Virus record (IMG/VR): IMGVR_UViG_3300042894_008159
Span: 1-64,000 of that record
Source: a virus
Length of the DNA stretch: 64,000 nucleotides
Direction: 5' to 3' (one strand)
Part shown: in pieces, positions 54,110 through 62,379 of the stretch
Layout of the letters: each line of letters opens with the position of its first letter
Numbering within the stretch: position 1 is the stretch's first letter
Made by a program: the position numbers and the translations under genes
The notes under the pieces: model-generated
What the model was told of the DNA's origin: nothing
Databases searched by the model: none
What the model saw: only the letters and a program-made list of their open reading frames with translations

Positions 54110-54527
54110 ACAAGACTGTAACTTTGAAATCCGCTACTTTAGCTGACTTTTTCATATCGATGTGTAAAAAGGTGGGATCGGTTGGAATTAAAGATTCTCC
54201 CTTGCGTATAACTACCAGATTGGAATCAATATTTTCCCCAGGAACAATTTCAAATTCAAACTCTTTCGGATCATCCGGATGGTCGTCCACTTTAACCTCC
54301 AATTCAATTTGGTTTATTTTGAATGATATATCCTGAACTCCTTGTTTTTGTCTTTCAATCGAAATCTCATATTCAATCTCACATTTTAAATCGTCTACAT
54401 CCGACAATTCAGGAGGGCGGTTGGTCAATTTGACATCAACATAATCCAAAGATGCTGTGAAAGTGTGCTCCGAGGTGAACCTTTTTTTCTTTTGAACTGA
54501 ATATGAACCAAAATCTTGAATTCTCAT
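54093..54527 (-). CDS. Hypothetical protein, 144 aa
   Basis: ATG 54527 (MRIQDFGSYSVQKKKRFTSE) is preferred over a TTG nine bases earlier because it fits the motif-to-start spacing at 54547. Beta-rich and acidic (DVDDLKCEIEYEISIERQKQ; HPDDPKEFEFEIVPGE), consistent with a small beta-sandwich. No family recognised. First gene of a leftward operon with the 299-aa candidate head protein. Confidence 0.65.
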   Translation of the reverse strand: MRIQDFGSYSVQKKKRFTSEHTFTASLDYVDVKLTNRPPELSDVDDLKCEIEYEISIERQKQGVQDISFKINQIELEVKVDDHPDDPKEFEFEIVPGENIDSNLVVIRKGESLIPTDPTFLHIDMKKSAKVADFKVTVLFGKNE

Positions 54528-54546
54528 GTATGACAATTACTTTGTT

Positions 54547-54555
54547 TATATATCG
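54547..54555 (-). promoter_or_regulatory. CGATATATA motif, leftward
   Basis: Minus strand GACGATATATAAACAAAG, 19 nt between motif and ATG 54527. Confidence 0.5.
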
Positions 54556-54588
54556 TCAACTCCATTTTCCTTTTTAGGGCTGACTCAA

Positions 54589-54597
54589 GAATATATA
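54589..54597 (+). promoter_or_regulatory. GAATATATA motif, rightward
   Basis: Plus strand AAGAATATATATGATG, 31 nt between motif and ATG 54629. Pairs back to back with the leftward copy at 54547, giving a divergent promoter region. Confidence 0.45.
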
Positions 54598-54628
54598 TGA
54601 TGAATTTCAAAAATTTAAACCAACGGTC

Positions 54629-55339
54629 ATGAAAAATCTCGAGTCCACCTGGTTTCTACAGTTACCAATAGATACCGAACACAAACAGTACATTTTGTTA
54701 GACTTTCTACAAGAAGTAAATGAAGAAATTCGAAGGGACAACATTTATCATCCCATTCAACAAATTTTTTCTTCTATTAAAGGTTTAAAATTGTCTGAAA
54801 AAATTTTGGCAAACGAAAAATTAGATCTTCAAAAAATGGATCAGGAAGAAATTCAGATTTTTGAAAAATTCATAGATTCAAAATTTACAGAAGAAGAAAA
54901 AGAAGAACTTCGGGAAATTGTTGATTTATCTTTGGATTGTTTGTATAAGTACGCCGAGCTGGGAACAAACATTTGGAAAAAGTTAGAAAAAAGAATTTCG
55001 GTTTACAATCTGACTCCAGACAAGAAAAATTCAGATTTAGGTATTTTATTGGTTAGAAATCTTGCCACTGATGAAATTTATTCATACTGGTGGTCCAGAT
55101 ATTCTAATGCTTCTTCCTTTGGAATTATGATGAAAAGAGTTAGAATTTCTAACAATTTTTTTTCAATATCCTATGATCATCTTGTAAATGAAATTTTGGT
55201 TACTGTTGGAGTCCAAGCACCAAATTCAAAAGTCACGGTTATTGAAATTCAAGAAGACTTCAATGAGGAATCTAACATTTTAAAGATCGCCAAAGAACTT
55301 TTCATTAAAGATTTAGAAAGTCAAGTGGCTTTACTGTGA
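54629..55339 (+). CDS. Hypothetical plus-strand protein, 236 aa
   Basis: Start MKNLESTWFLQLPIDTEHKQ. N-terminal half helical and charged (LDLQKMDQEEIQIFEKFIDS; FTEEEKEELREIVDLSLDCL), C-terminal half mixed (EIYSYWWSRYSNASSFGIMM; VTVIEIQEDFNEESNILKIA). No family recognised. One of only two convincing plus-strand genes. Its end overlaps the convergent glycosyltransferase-like gene by 9 nt. Confidence 0.68.
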   Translation: MKNLESTWFLQLPIDTEHKQYILLDFLQEVNEEIRRDNIYHPIQQIFSSIKGLKLSEKILANEKLDLQKMDQEEIQIFEKFIDSKFTEEEKEELREIVDLSLDCLYKYAELGTNIWKKLEKRISVYNLTPDKKNSDLGILLVRNLATDEIYSYWWSRYSNASSFGIMMKRVRISNNFFSISYDHLVNEILVTVGVQAPNSKVTVIEIQEDFNEESNILKIAKELFIKDLESQVALL

Positions 55340-56002
55340 ATTTTTCCAGCAGTCATCAATTAAAGAATGACCCTCGTGTTGGAATGCAGATCTTTCCCAA
55401 GAGATACCGAATTTATTGTTACCGTGTAGCCAATTTATTTCATTGAACCACAAATCCGGAGAATCCCAATTATTCTCTCCTAAACGGTTCAAATAAAATT
55501 CTCTACCAGAACGGTGTAAGATAACACAATGGGCCAAAATAATTTTTGGTGTTGTATAAAATTCAGGAAAATCTGGGTCTGTTTCAGAGACTGGGGACTG
55601 TAAAAATCCATTCACAAATCTAGAGCCAAGGGAAAAATAACGTATCTCGTGTTTGTTACAAAATTCAATAGCCCTATATACTGTCTTCATGAAATCTTCC
55701 GGGGTTACTTCTAGTACACAATCACACTCACACAGGATCAAGGCATCTAGATCATCATCAAAATTTTCCAACATTGCCTTCTTGAACGATTGGAAAGCTC
55801 CATAGTGTCCAGGGCCATGATTGGTAAATTCATTCTGACACAAAGCTTTAGTTAATTTCCAGTCATCTCCAGTATATCTTTGGTTTACTTGTTGAGCATA
55901 TTCTAATCCCATATTTCCAAGGGGAGACAAAGAAGCAATGGAAGCTATTTCCCTAGGTGTATCTATTTCGGTTAAAATGTGAACCAAACGAATTTTGGAC
56001 AT
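55331..56002 (-). CDS. Glycosyltransferase-like protein (GT-A fold candidate)
   Basis: 223 aa, start MSKIRLVHILTEIDTPREIA. Pattern of small GT-A enzymes: GHYGAFQSFKKAMLENFDDD, then DALILCECDCVLEVTPEDFM (an E-x-D in the DxD position for metal-nucleotide-sugar binding), and a later ALHEN-like region (DSPDLWFNEINWLHGNNKFG; RSAFQHEGHSLIDD). Could glycosylate virion proteins such as the Thr/Ser-rich stalks, DNA, or host surface sugars; acceptor unknown. A strong terminator separates it from the upstream operon. I see no AGATATATA motif before it. Confidence 0.6.
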   Translation of the reverse strand: MSKIRLVHILTEIDTPREIASIASLSPLGNMGLEYAQQVNQRYTGDDWKLTKALCQNEFTNHGPGHYGAFQSFKKAMLENFDDDLDALILCECDCVLEVTPEDFMKTVYRAIEFCNKHEIRYFSLGSRFVNGFLQSPVSETDPDFPEFYTTPKIILAHCVILHRSGREFYLNRLGENNWDSPDLWFNEINWLHGNNKFGISWERSAFQHEGHSLIDDCWKNSQ

Positions 56003-56025
56003 ACGACAAATTTAATTCTTATACC

Positions 56026-56057
56026 AAAAAAAAAGGACGAGTTTCAAACCCGTCCTT
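56026..56057 (-). terminator. Intrinsic terminator downstream of the 113-aa gene
   Basis: Minus strand AAGGACGGGTT-TGA-AACTCGTCCTT followed by a run of at least seven T: an 11-bp stem with one G-T pair and a 3-nt loop, 19 nt after the stop at 56076. A textbook rho-independent terminator. Confidence 0.85.
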
Positions 56058-56075
56058 CTATTAAAAACAAAATCT

Positions 56076-56417
56076 TTAGAAATCCTCTAGTCTTTTGATT
56101 TTGGTGTAATCAATTGCCTCAGATTCGTTGGTTGTTGTTGGGGTTAAACCTGGACCACCAATGGCGTTGATGTACTGCCTGTCTTTACCAGCGTTGTAAC
56201 CAGGCAATCCAATACCAGCTTTATCTGGAGAAAAGACGGCATCGGCATAACCCACAAAGTCATAGGCAGGTTCTCTTTTGATCTTGTGAAATCCTGTTCT
56301 ATCGTAAGAATCTTTTTGATTTTCTGCGGCTAACGGTTTGAACGTATTGTCCATAACCTTACCCAGAAAATCTTTAAAATCTAAAATTTCTCTTTTTGAT
56401 ACATCATTTATATTCAT
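56076..56417 (-). CDS. Hypothetical protein, 113 aa
   Basis: Start MNINDVSKREILDFKDFLGK. Short helix, then extended Gly/Pro/Tyr-rich sequence (AYDFVGYADAVFSPDKAGIG; GLPGYNAGKDRQYINAIGGP), ending KIKRLEDF. It shares the F-x-x-F N-terminal flavour of the head-targeted candidates but has no (L/I)xE site there. Last gene before a strong terminator. No family recognised. Confidence 0.65.
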   Translation of the reverse strand: MNINDVSKREILDFKDFLGKVMDNTFKPLAAENQKDSYDRTGFHKIKREPAYDFVGYADAVFSPDKAGIGLPGYNAGKDRQYINAIGGPGLTPTTTNESEAIDYTKIKRLEDF

Positions 56418-56426
56418 GATTTGATT

Positions 56427-57149
56427 TTATTTTTTTGGTTGAAGAAGGGTCGTGAATAAATCCTCCCCTGATGTGTTACCGATTTGGGTTGGGTTTGCCT
56501 GGTTCATTGATCCTAAATTAGAAAAGAAGTTGTCCAACATTGTGTTTTTTTCTTTAGGGTTTTCTGTGGGAATGCCTTTTTCTTTGGCTTTTGCAGCCAA
56601 TTCATTTTCTATTTTCGTTTTTTCCTGGGGATTAAGCGATTTCTTAAAATCTTCTGCAGAAGTTTCTGGTAATCCACCAAACATAGAAAGATAGAAATTT
56701 TCTAATTTTTTTGAGAAATCTTTTTTTGTAACTTCGTTGGTGAGCATCTCCGAAATTGTTCGGTATAAATATCCGTTGGTATCGGTAATTCCTAAATTTT
56801 TTGCTATTCCATCTGGCCCCATTTCTATTAAAAATTCAATTGTTGCTTGTGCTGCTTTAGGAGCCAAATATGGAGCACTAATTTTACCTTTGAATAAAAT
56901 GGCATAATAATCTTTTACTGGGATAGTTTCAACAAAGTTTTGTACCAATTTGGAAAGAATTGATCCCTCTCCAATCCCCAAATATTCAAAAATATGGGCA
57001 GTAACCTTTCCTTTCAGTACATCGGTGAAAGCATCAAATCCTTTTGTAAATAGATTTCCTAAAAAATCGAAGGAAAAAAATGAATCGTTTGCTTCGTTTA
57101 TTTTTTTGGAAGTAAATTCGTCGAAATTTTGAACTTTTTGAATTTTCAC
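56427..57149 (-). CDS. Candidate internal head protein with KINE-A cleavage site, 240 aa
   Basis: GTG start at 57149 (MKIQKVQNFDEFTSKKINEA), supported by the AGATATATA motif 17 nt upstream; an in-frame ATG is not available nearby. Residues 1-19 mirror the T4 capsid-targeting sequence (F-x-x-F...I-N-E followed by Ala, compare T4 IPI/IPIII leader ending FIAE-A). The mature part is helical (FEYLGIGEGSILSKLVQNFV; NFYLSMFGGLPETSAEDFKK) with a disordered C-terminus. Predicted to enter the prohead core and be cleaved; function otherwise unknown. Confidence 0.7.
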   Translation of the reverse strand: MKIQKVQNFDEFTSKKINEANDSFFSFDFLGNLFTKGFDAFTDVLKGKVTAHIFEYLGIGEGSILSKLVQNFVETIPVKDYYAILFKGKISAPYLAPKAAQATIEFLIEMGPDGIAKNLGITDTNGYLYRTISEMLTNEVTKKDFSKKLENFYLSMFGGLPETSAEDFKKSLNPQEKTKIENELAAKAKEKGIPTENPKEKNTMLDNFFSNLGSMNQANPTQIGNTSGEDLFTTLLQPKK

Positions 57150-57165
57150 TAGGTAGACTTTTTTT

Positions 57166-58602
57166 CTATATATCTACTTCTACTTTTGAAAATGATTCGG
57201 TTTGTTCAACTTCAAGAAAAAGGTCAACTGCCTGTTGACGATACTTCAATTTGTTCTCTTTGATTTTTGGATTTTTCAAAGCCTCTTTAGGACGATCCAC
57301 AATTTCAGAGGGAAGTAGAGGCCCAAATGTATCTTTCAGAATTTTTTTATCTGTTCTCCATTCTCTTGGTAGATGTAAAGCAAATCGAACTATGTCAAGG
57401 TGTAAAAAAGGATTTCTAAGTTCCAATGTGTGTGCCATTGAAAGCTTGTCCAATCTGGGAAGGTGGTAAAATCTCAATTCATCGAATATATCAGAAAACT
57501 GGGAATCATACTCGTGAATTCTTGAATAACCTCCGAAAAGTTCATCTGCTCCGTCTCCACTTAAAACAATTCTAGAATTTCCTTGATTTTTAACCGATTC
57601 AAAGAGAAAAAATTGAGGTACTACTGAACCCAAATCAATAGGGCTTTCATTCCATTTTTGATAGATTTTTTTAATTTTAGACTCATCCATGTTGTACTCC
57701 AAAAAATTAACATCCTTTTGGTAAAATTCAGACAGGATTTTAACAAACTTGGATTCTCCATTTTCTATAGAAAACCATTTTACCTCTGGAGACATTTGTG
57801 ATAAGATCCCAGCAATGATAGATGAATCTAAACCACCAGAAACAAGTAGTGAAATAGGATAATTTTTAGAAATTAATCTGTTTTGAACAGATTCAAAAAG
57901 TTTTGCCCACAGCCACTCCATGTGAGCTTCATAATCTCCGGGTGTTAGATTTTCAATTGGGAAGTTAAATCCTCTATAATAATTAGAGTAAGTAGATTTA
58001 AAACCGGGAACTTCCAAATTGTAATAATAAATCGTGTTGGGTAAAATTCTTTTAACGTCTCTGTAGGGGGTTGAATCGTCGGTTACATATCCAAATTTTC
58101 TAACTGTCGAAATGAAATGTGAATCTTGAGGGCTAAACCAATGTTGAACCGCCTTTATTTCGGAAGCTAGCTCGCCATCATCGTTGGTGTATAAACATTT
58201 TTTCCCAAGCGGATCGGTAAAACAAATAATGTCTTTAGATTTGGAATCATAGATAGCTATCGCCCAAAATCCATCCCAGGTTTGAATTCTAGGAACGAAC
58301 AAAGAACAAAACATTTGGAAAGATCCTCCCTTCCAAGGGGCAAATGTTTGACAAAGATATTCTATGTCTGAACCAAAGACTGTGGTGTCATAGTTAAAGA
58401 TCTCACCATTGTAAAGCAAGAAAATCCCTGGTGAAATTTCAATTGGTTGTTTCCACCCATCCCCTTCTTCTGTTTGGATTGGAAGTCTAGTGTGGGATAA
58501 AAAAACTCCATCTCTTTCAATCGTATTTGATTCTATACCTCTATGTGACATAGAATTTAATCTCGAGGTTTCCCCGTCTATATTAATAAAAATACCACAC
58601 AT
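57166..58602 (-). CDS. asnB: Asparagine synthetase B-like (glutamine-hydrolysing)
   Basis: 478 aa, slightly shorter than bacterial AsnB (about 550). N-terminal glutaminase: MCGIF puts the nucleophile Cys at 2; RGIESN at 21-26; LLYNGEIFNYD at 62-72. Synthetase domain: PPi-loop SGGLDSS at 255-261 and SGDGADELFGGYSR at 348-361; both catalytic halves look intact. Known reaction: Asp + Gln + ATP to Asn + Glu + AMP + PPi, but homologues also amidate sugars and peptides. It abuts the P-loop kinase gene upstream. The last codons (GAT ATA TAG) form the promoter-like motif of the next gene. A phage could use it for nitrogen metabolism or for modifying a virion or surface molecule. Confidence 0.9.
   Translation of the reverse strand: MCGIFINIDGETSRLNSMSHRGIESNTIERDGVFLSHTRLPIQTEEGDGWKQPIEISPGIFLLYNGEIFNYDTTVFGSDIEYLCQTFAPWKGGSFQMFCSLFVPRIQTWDGFWAIAIYDSKSKDIICFTDPLGKKCLYTNDDGELASEIKAVQHWFSPQDSHFISTVRKFGYVTDDSTPYRDVKRILPNTIYYYNLEVPGFKSTYSNYYRGFNFPIENLTPGDYEAHMEWLWAKLFESVQNRLISKNYPISLLVSGGLDSSIIAGILSQMSPEVKWFSIENGESKFVKILSEFYQKDVNFLEYNMDESKIKKIYQKWNESPIDLGSVVPQFFLFESVKNQGNSRIVLSGDGADELFGGYSRIHEYDSQFSDIFDELRFYHLPRLDKLSMAHTLELRNPFLHLDIVRFALHLPREWRTDKKILKDTFGPLLPSEIVDRPKEALKNPKIKENKLKYRQQAVDLFLEVEQTESFSKVEVDI
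57167..57175 (-). promoter_or_regulatory. AGATATATA motif embedded in asnB stop region
   Basis: Minus strand AGTAGATATATAGAAAAAAAG, 17 nt before the GTG at 57149. Overlaps the Asp-Ile-stop codons of asnB. Confidence 0.55.
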
Positions 58603-58603
58603 A

Positions 58604-59140
58604 TTAAATCAAATGAATTAAATTCTTTGTGGTCATATGGGTAAAGTCATTAGTAAGTTTCACAACTTCTAAATCAGGCTGAAGAAATTGAACAGCAGAA
58701 ATTATATTTAAAAGAGTTTCTTTTTCCTCTGCAGACCCCTCTCGAAAATCCCATTGGTCTTTAGTTCTGGATTCTGGGTTTGTGCCTTCAACTAGAACTA
58801 TCTTTAGGTTTACCAAAAGTCCTTTATCCCTCAAAAGATTAAGTTGTTGTGAAGCTTCCTGCTGAGTGATTCTTTTGCTGATAATCCCCCAGGTTAAAAC
58901 AGTGAGAAATCCCCGATCCAAGATAAAATGAGGCAGGAGTCCATCTCTATTGAGCTGAAGTAGCATGGCCTCTTTTCCTAATGCAAAATAATGTGTCTTT
59001 GGATCTTCGTCTGGAATCATCAATCCAGAAAACCATCCAGCAAATTCAAATTTGTAAATTTGCATTCCCGTTTGCTGGGAGTATTTGTTCGCCAGAAAAG
59101 TTTTACCAGAATTTCTTGCTCCTTCAAAAATTGTGATCAT
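58604..59140 (-). CDS. P-loop kinase, (deoxy)nucleoside monophosphate-kinase-like
   Basis: 178 aa. Walker A GARNSGKT at 7-14 right at the N-terminus, a later LDRGFLTVLTWG in the position of the 'D-R' motif of thymidylate and deoxynucleoside kinases (about 98-109), and IVLVEGTNPESRTKDQWDFR as a lid-like Arg region. Size fits the dNK/dTMP-kinase or polynucleotide-kinase superfamily; substrate not determinable. First gene of the operon with asnB (one-base gap). Upstream lies TATCTTTG at 59159-59166, matching the Bacteroidota -7 consensus TAnnTTTG. Confidence 0.75.
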   Translation of the reverse strand: MITIFEGARNSGKTFLANKYSQQTGMQIYKFEFAGWFSGLMIPDEDPKTHYFALGKEAMLLQLNRDGLLPHFILDRGFLTVLTWGIISKRITQQEASQQLNLLRDKGLLVNLKIVLVEGTNPESRTKDQWDFREGSAEEKETLLNIISAVQFLQPDLEVVKLTNDFTHMTTKNLIHLI

Positions 59141-59158
59141 GTGAATTTAATTAAAACA

Positions 59159-59166
59159 CAAAGATA
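59159..59166 (-). promoter_or_regulatory. Possible host-type (Bacteroidota) -7 element TATCTTTG
   Basis: Exact match to TAnnTTTG, 18 nt before ATG 59140. No good -33 TTTG is visible at 19-21 nt upstream, so this is weak. The kinase-asnB operon lacks the AGATATATA motif, so use of a host sigma (earlier expression) is plausible. Confidence 0.3.
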
Positions 59167-59248
59167 ATGTTTCGAAAAAAATTCACACTTTAGAATAGAT
59201 TGTAAAACTGATGGTGTATTCAATTGATATAATCTTATTTCTATAAAT

Positions 59249-59605
59249 TTATTGATAAGTTTTTATAGAATTAATTGAATTCAATTTCTTTTCATTATTA
59301 CCTAGTTTCTTCCAAATTTTTCTGAACTTATGATTCCTTTTCAAAAAATTGGCTCTTTCTTTATCCCCTCGTAAACTTTCGAATTTTCTGAATTCATTTG
59401 GGAATTGACTATGAAAAACGGCCAAACTTGAATTTAAGGGATAAAAAAGAGAATCTCTGCTTAGAATTTTTGCTTGATCTAAAGCTGGTTGAATTATCTC
59501 TTGGTTTACTAAATCTTTCGAATATTTTGGATCAATTGGTTTTATATCCAATTCTTTCCGGCAAGAAACAAAAGTAAGTAGAATGAGAAAAAGTATTTTA
59601 TTCAT
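59249..59605 (-). CDS. Small lipoprotein
   Basis: 118 aa. Signal peptide II: MNKILFLILLTFVSC-R, with the lipobox T-F-V-S-C and modified Cys at 15, then KELDIKPIDPKYSKDLVNQE and a Lys/Arg-rich helical C-terminus (GDKERANFLKRNHKFRKIWK). No family recognised. The only exported lipoprotein in the window. Phage lipoproteins often act in superinfection exclusion or as outer-membrane spanin subunits; the basic helical body is unlike typical Pro-rich o-spanins. Flanking genes give no further clue. Confidence 0.7.
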   Translation of the reverse strand: MNKILFLILLTFVSCRKELDIKPIDPKYSKDLVNQEIIQPALDQAKILSRDSLFYPLNSSLAVFHSQFPNEFRKFESLRGDKERANFLKRNHKFRKIWKKLGNNEKKLNSINSIKTYQ

Positions 59606-59647
59606 GATTGGGGCTAAAAATAAGAATGAAACATCAAATTTTTAACA

Positions 59648-62107
59648 TCAATCTAAATTAACCACAAACACATTCTTAGAGTCGAATGTTTTAATGTCTT
59701 CCTTCTTCTTGTAATTCATTCTATCTGCATGTCTTTCGACTAAAGGAACAAGAACTTTAGAGGCTCTTTCTAAATTTTCTTTGAAGATTTTTTTGGAGTT
59801 ACCATCATATCCCTTAGTCAATATCTCTATTCCTTGTTTATTCAATGATGGGATTGGCGATTTGGGATCATTTTCTACCACTTTAACATCCGAGATTTTC
59901 TTTAAAACACCCTCTGTCAATACCTTATTCTTCAAAATATTCAAAGCTGAATCCCATTTTTTCTTTTCAGAATTCCAAGCTATGGAAGATCCACAAAGGA
60001 ATACACAGATCGAAAGCATCAAAAAATCATAGAATCCTAAATCTGGCTCTTCATCATCTATTTGTGCAGCAGTTGAAGCAGCCTCTAAGATTTTTGCCAT
60101 GGCTTCAGAAGTCAAATATCCCTGTTTAAAGTATTCATATGAATCTGAATCCGGTGAAGATTTACCTGCCTTAATTGCATCTTTTATGTCATCATAAAAA
60201 CTAGCACAATCGTTGAAAGAATCAGCCAATTTTGGATTAACCATAGAGGAGTTTTTTGGATTTGAATAGAAGTCAAGTAGTTCTTTAATTACCTTTTCTT
60301 TTTGAATGTCTTCTAAACCACCAAACCCTGTGTAGTAGCTCGTGTACCATCTTGCGAAAGAATCTTTTTCTTGTGAAGTTTCCCCTCCTGAAAATTCCTT
60401 CCATTTTTCCCAATTATATGGTTTTTTGTAATTACCTGCCAATCTTTTAGTTGAATAAAGAGCACCCGTTTTTTCATCAGGCTCTTGGAACCAAAAGAAG
60501 CCAGGTTTATCAGATGAGCTAGAGTTTTCTTCTAGTGTACTAATCCACGCACTCACGAATTCATTCGGATAAGAACTCTTAAGTGTTCCATCTTCTTTCA
60601 AAAAATCCTCCTCTTCTGCATTTTTGTTGTAACCGTTTCTTAACAGCTTTGATAATTTTTTTGCTAATTTAGAATCTTCTGATGTTTTCTCTTCTTTATC
60701 TTTTGCAGAACTATTTTCGGGCATATTAGCCAAATCTGCTGAATTTTTTTGGATTTCTCTTTCTAGATCATCATCATCGATAAAAATGGCTTCAAATAAT
60801 TTTGAGAAATTCTCTATTCCTAAAACCTTGGATTCTGACATAGCATATGTTTTTTTCAAAACACCCAAAGCATTTGTTAACATTTTTTTGTTTTCGCCGG
60901 AGATTTGCTCCATTTTCAGGAGAGAATCGAAAAGGGGTTTATCCAATTCACCATTTGCGTTTTTATTTCCAAGTAAAGATTGGATAGACTTGATTGCAAT
61001 TGATGTTGCTTTACCGTATTTACCATCCGCCCCTCCATGTTTTTGTAAGAAAGTTTTAAAAGAGGGGAAAGATGACATTAAAGATTTCTGTACAGCAGTG
61101 ATAATACCAGACTTTTTAAATTTCAGGTCTGTGTCCTTTGCTCCAATTTTTATCGGGAAAATTTTTTGAATCACCTTCTGCTCCATCTCATCCATTTCTT
61201 CCCTGATAGTTTTATCTATCAATAACTCTTGACCATTTGCTTTTGCTATAATGTCCAAAGCATCGGTAATAATTTGATTCACATCTGAATATTTTGTCAC
61301 AAGTTCATCGTCATCAATGATCTTTTTCATACTCATCTCTGCAGTTCTAATCTTGTAATTGTAATATTCTTCGGAAAGAGAATCTGTTTGTTTTTCTAGT
61401 TCAGACAAAGTTTTTCTGTCTTTCTCGCCAGTTAAATCTTTGGAGTCTTCAATGGCTTCTAATTTTTGTTCCAGTGAAGAAAACAGTCTTTGCCAGTCTC
61501 TCCCATATCCATTTTTTGCATCCTTTCCTTTGGAATCAGAAATCAAATTAACAAGTTTTTTTCTTAGTTTTTCGATTCTACCGCTAAACCCTACGAGAGA
61601 CTCGTTCAAAGAATTTGAATTAAAATCAAAACTTGAAGATTCATTAGTCGCTTTCTTTTTTGAAAAACTTAATGCAATAGAATCCAAAGAGGAAATTAAT
61701 CGATTAGCTGAAGTTTTGTAAGAATCAATAATAGAATCCTCTAATTTAGAATCAATTTCAACCAATCTTTTCAATGCATCACCCATAGAATTTAAGGCAT
61801 TCATATACATATTTTTAACCTTAGAAAATCTAGAATCTGCCAATTCAGACTCCCCTGCATAATCTTTGATTTTGGCAACTAAGCTTTTGACAGTTTTGGC
61901 GGATGCAATATCCAACAACATGGATCTTAAAACATCAGGGTTGCGATTTTCTTGAGAGGCAAGATCAAAAACAATTTTTTTGAATGTATCTAAGCAAATC
62001 TCTGTTGCTCTTTTAAGAAGATTGTCCACCGAGGCATTTTCATTAAGCTTCATAAAATCTGTAATAATAGATTTTGCAGCAGGGTTGTGAGTGAAATAAT
62101 TTCTCAT
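59648..62107 (-). CDS. Large internal head-protein candidate, PG-binding-like segment (819 aa)
   Basis: Residues 1-23 (DFMKLNE at 17-23, followed by Asn) form a leader ending L-N-E; a second S-L-N-E-S lies at 166-170. Long helical coiled-coil stretches (about 170-320). At about 345-400 a segment like PG_binding_1 modules occurs (KHGGADGKYGKATSIAIKSI, with the 'DG-x-YG-x-x-T-x-x-A-I-x-x-x-Q' pattern and a later D-x-x-LFDSLL). The C-terminal half is acidic with a hydrophobic stretch (FLMLSICVFLCGSSIAW). Large, coil-rich and Lys/Glu-rich like ejected internal virion proteins. The upstream gene ends 2 nt away. Head location inferred from the leader. Confidence 0.72.
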   Translation of the reverse strand: MRNYFTHNPAAKSIITDFMKLNENASVDNLLKRATEICLDTFKKIVFDLASQENRNPDVLRSMLLDIASAKTVKSLVAKIKDYAGESELADSRFSKVKNMYMNALNSMGDALKRLVEIDSKLEDSIIDSYKTSANRLISSLDSIALSFSKKKATNESSSFDFNSNSLNESLVGFSGRIEKLRKKLVNLISDSKGKDAKNGYGRDWQRLFSSLEQKLEAIEDSKDLTGEKDRKTLSELEKQTDSLSEEYYNYKIRTAEMSMKKIIDDDELVTKYSDVNQIITDALDIIAKANGQELLIDKTIREEMDEMEQKVIQKIFPIKIGAKDTDLKFKKSGIITAVQKSLMSSFPSFKTFLQKHGGADGKYGKATSIAIKSIQSLLGNKNANGELDKPLFDSLLKMEQISGENKKMLTNALGVLKKTYAMSESKVLGIENFSKLFEAIFIDDDDLEREIQKNSADLANMPENSSAKDKEEKTSEDSKLAKKLSKLLRNGYNKNAEEEDFLKEDGTLKSSYPNEFVSAWISTLEENSSSSDKPGFFWFQEPDEKTGALYSTKRLAGNYKKPYNWEKWKEFSGGETSQEKDSFARWYTSYYTGFGGLEDIQKEKVIKELLDFYSNPKNSSMVNPKLADSFNDCASFYDDIKDAIKAGKSSPDSDSYEYFKQGYLTSEAMAKILEAASTAAQIDDEEPDLGFYDFLMLSICVFLCGSSIAWNSEKKKWDSALNILKNKVLTEGVLKKISDVKVVENDPKSPIPSLNKQGIEILTKGYDGNSKKIFKENLERASKVLVPLVERHADRMNYKKKEDIKTFDSKNVFVVNLD

Positions 62108-62109
62108 CT

Positions 62110-62379
62110 TTAGTATATGTTTGTTTTATCTCCAGATTTTTCTTTAGCTTCCATTGATGTTGCCAGTTTATTCAGCATAGCAGGTAATGCAGCATATAGA
62201 GTCGCTTGTTTTTTTAAACTGGCAGTTTTTTGAGCTACCTCTGATTGATTCTTTTCATTTTGGATTTCGTCCCTAATGGCTTGCAATTGATCATTCACCG
62301 CCTTCTTAGCATTTACTAAATCTGAATTAACATCCTCGTTCAAAGGGAAATCCCCAAGATTTAAAATAATTTTAGTCAT
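62110..62379 (-). CDS. Small candidate head protein with PLNE-D site, 89 aa
   Basis: Start MTKIILNLGDFPLNEDVNSD; LNE at 13-15. The rest is one helix rich in Lys, Gln and Ala (KAVNDQLQAIRDEIQNEKNQ; TASLKKQATLYAALPAMLNK), like small scaffold or core proteins (compare T4 gp67/gp68 in size only). It overlaps the upstream gene by 8 nt. Confidence 0.65.
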   Translation of the reverse strand: MTKIILNLGDFPLNEDVNSDLVNAKKAVNDQLQAIRDEIQNEKNQSEVAQKTASLKKQATLYAALPAMLNKLATSMEAKEKSGDKTNIY

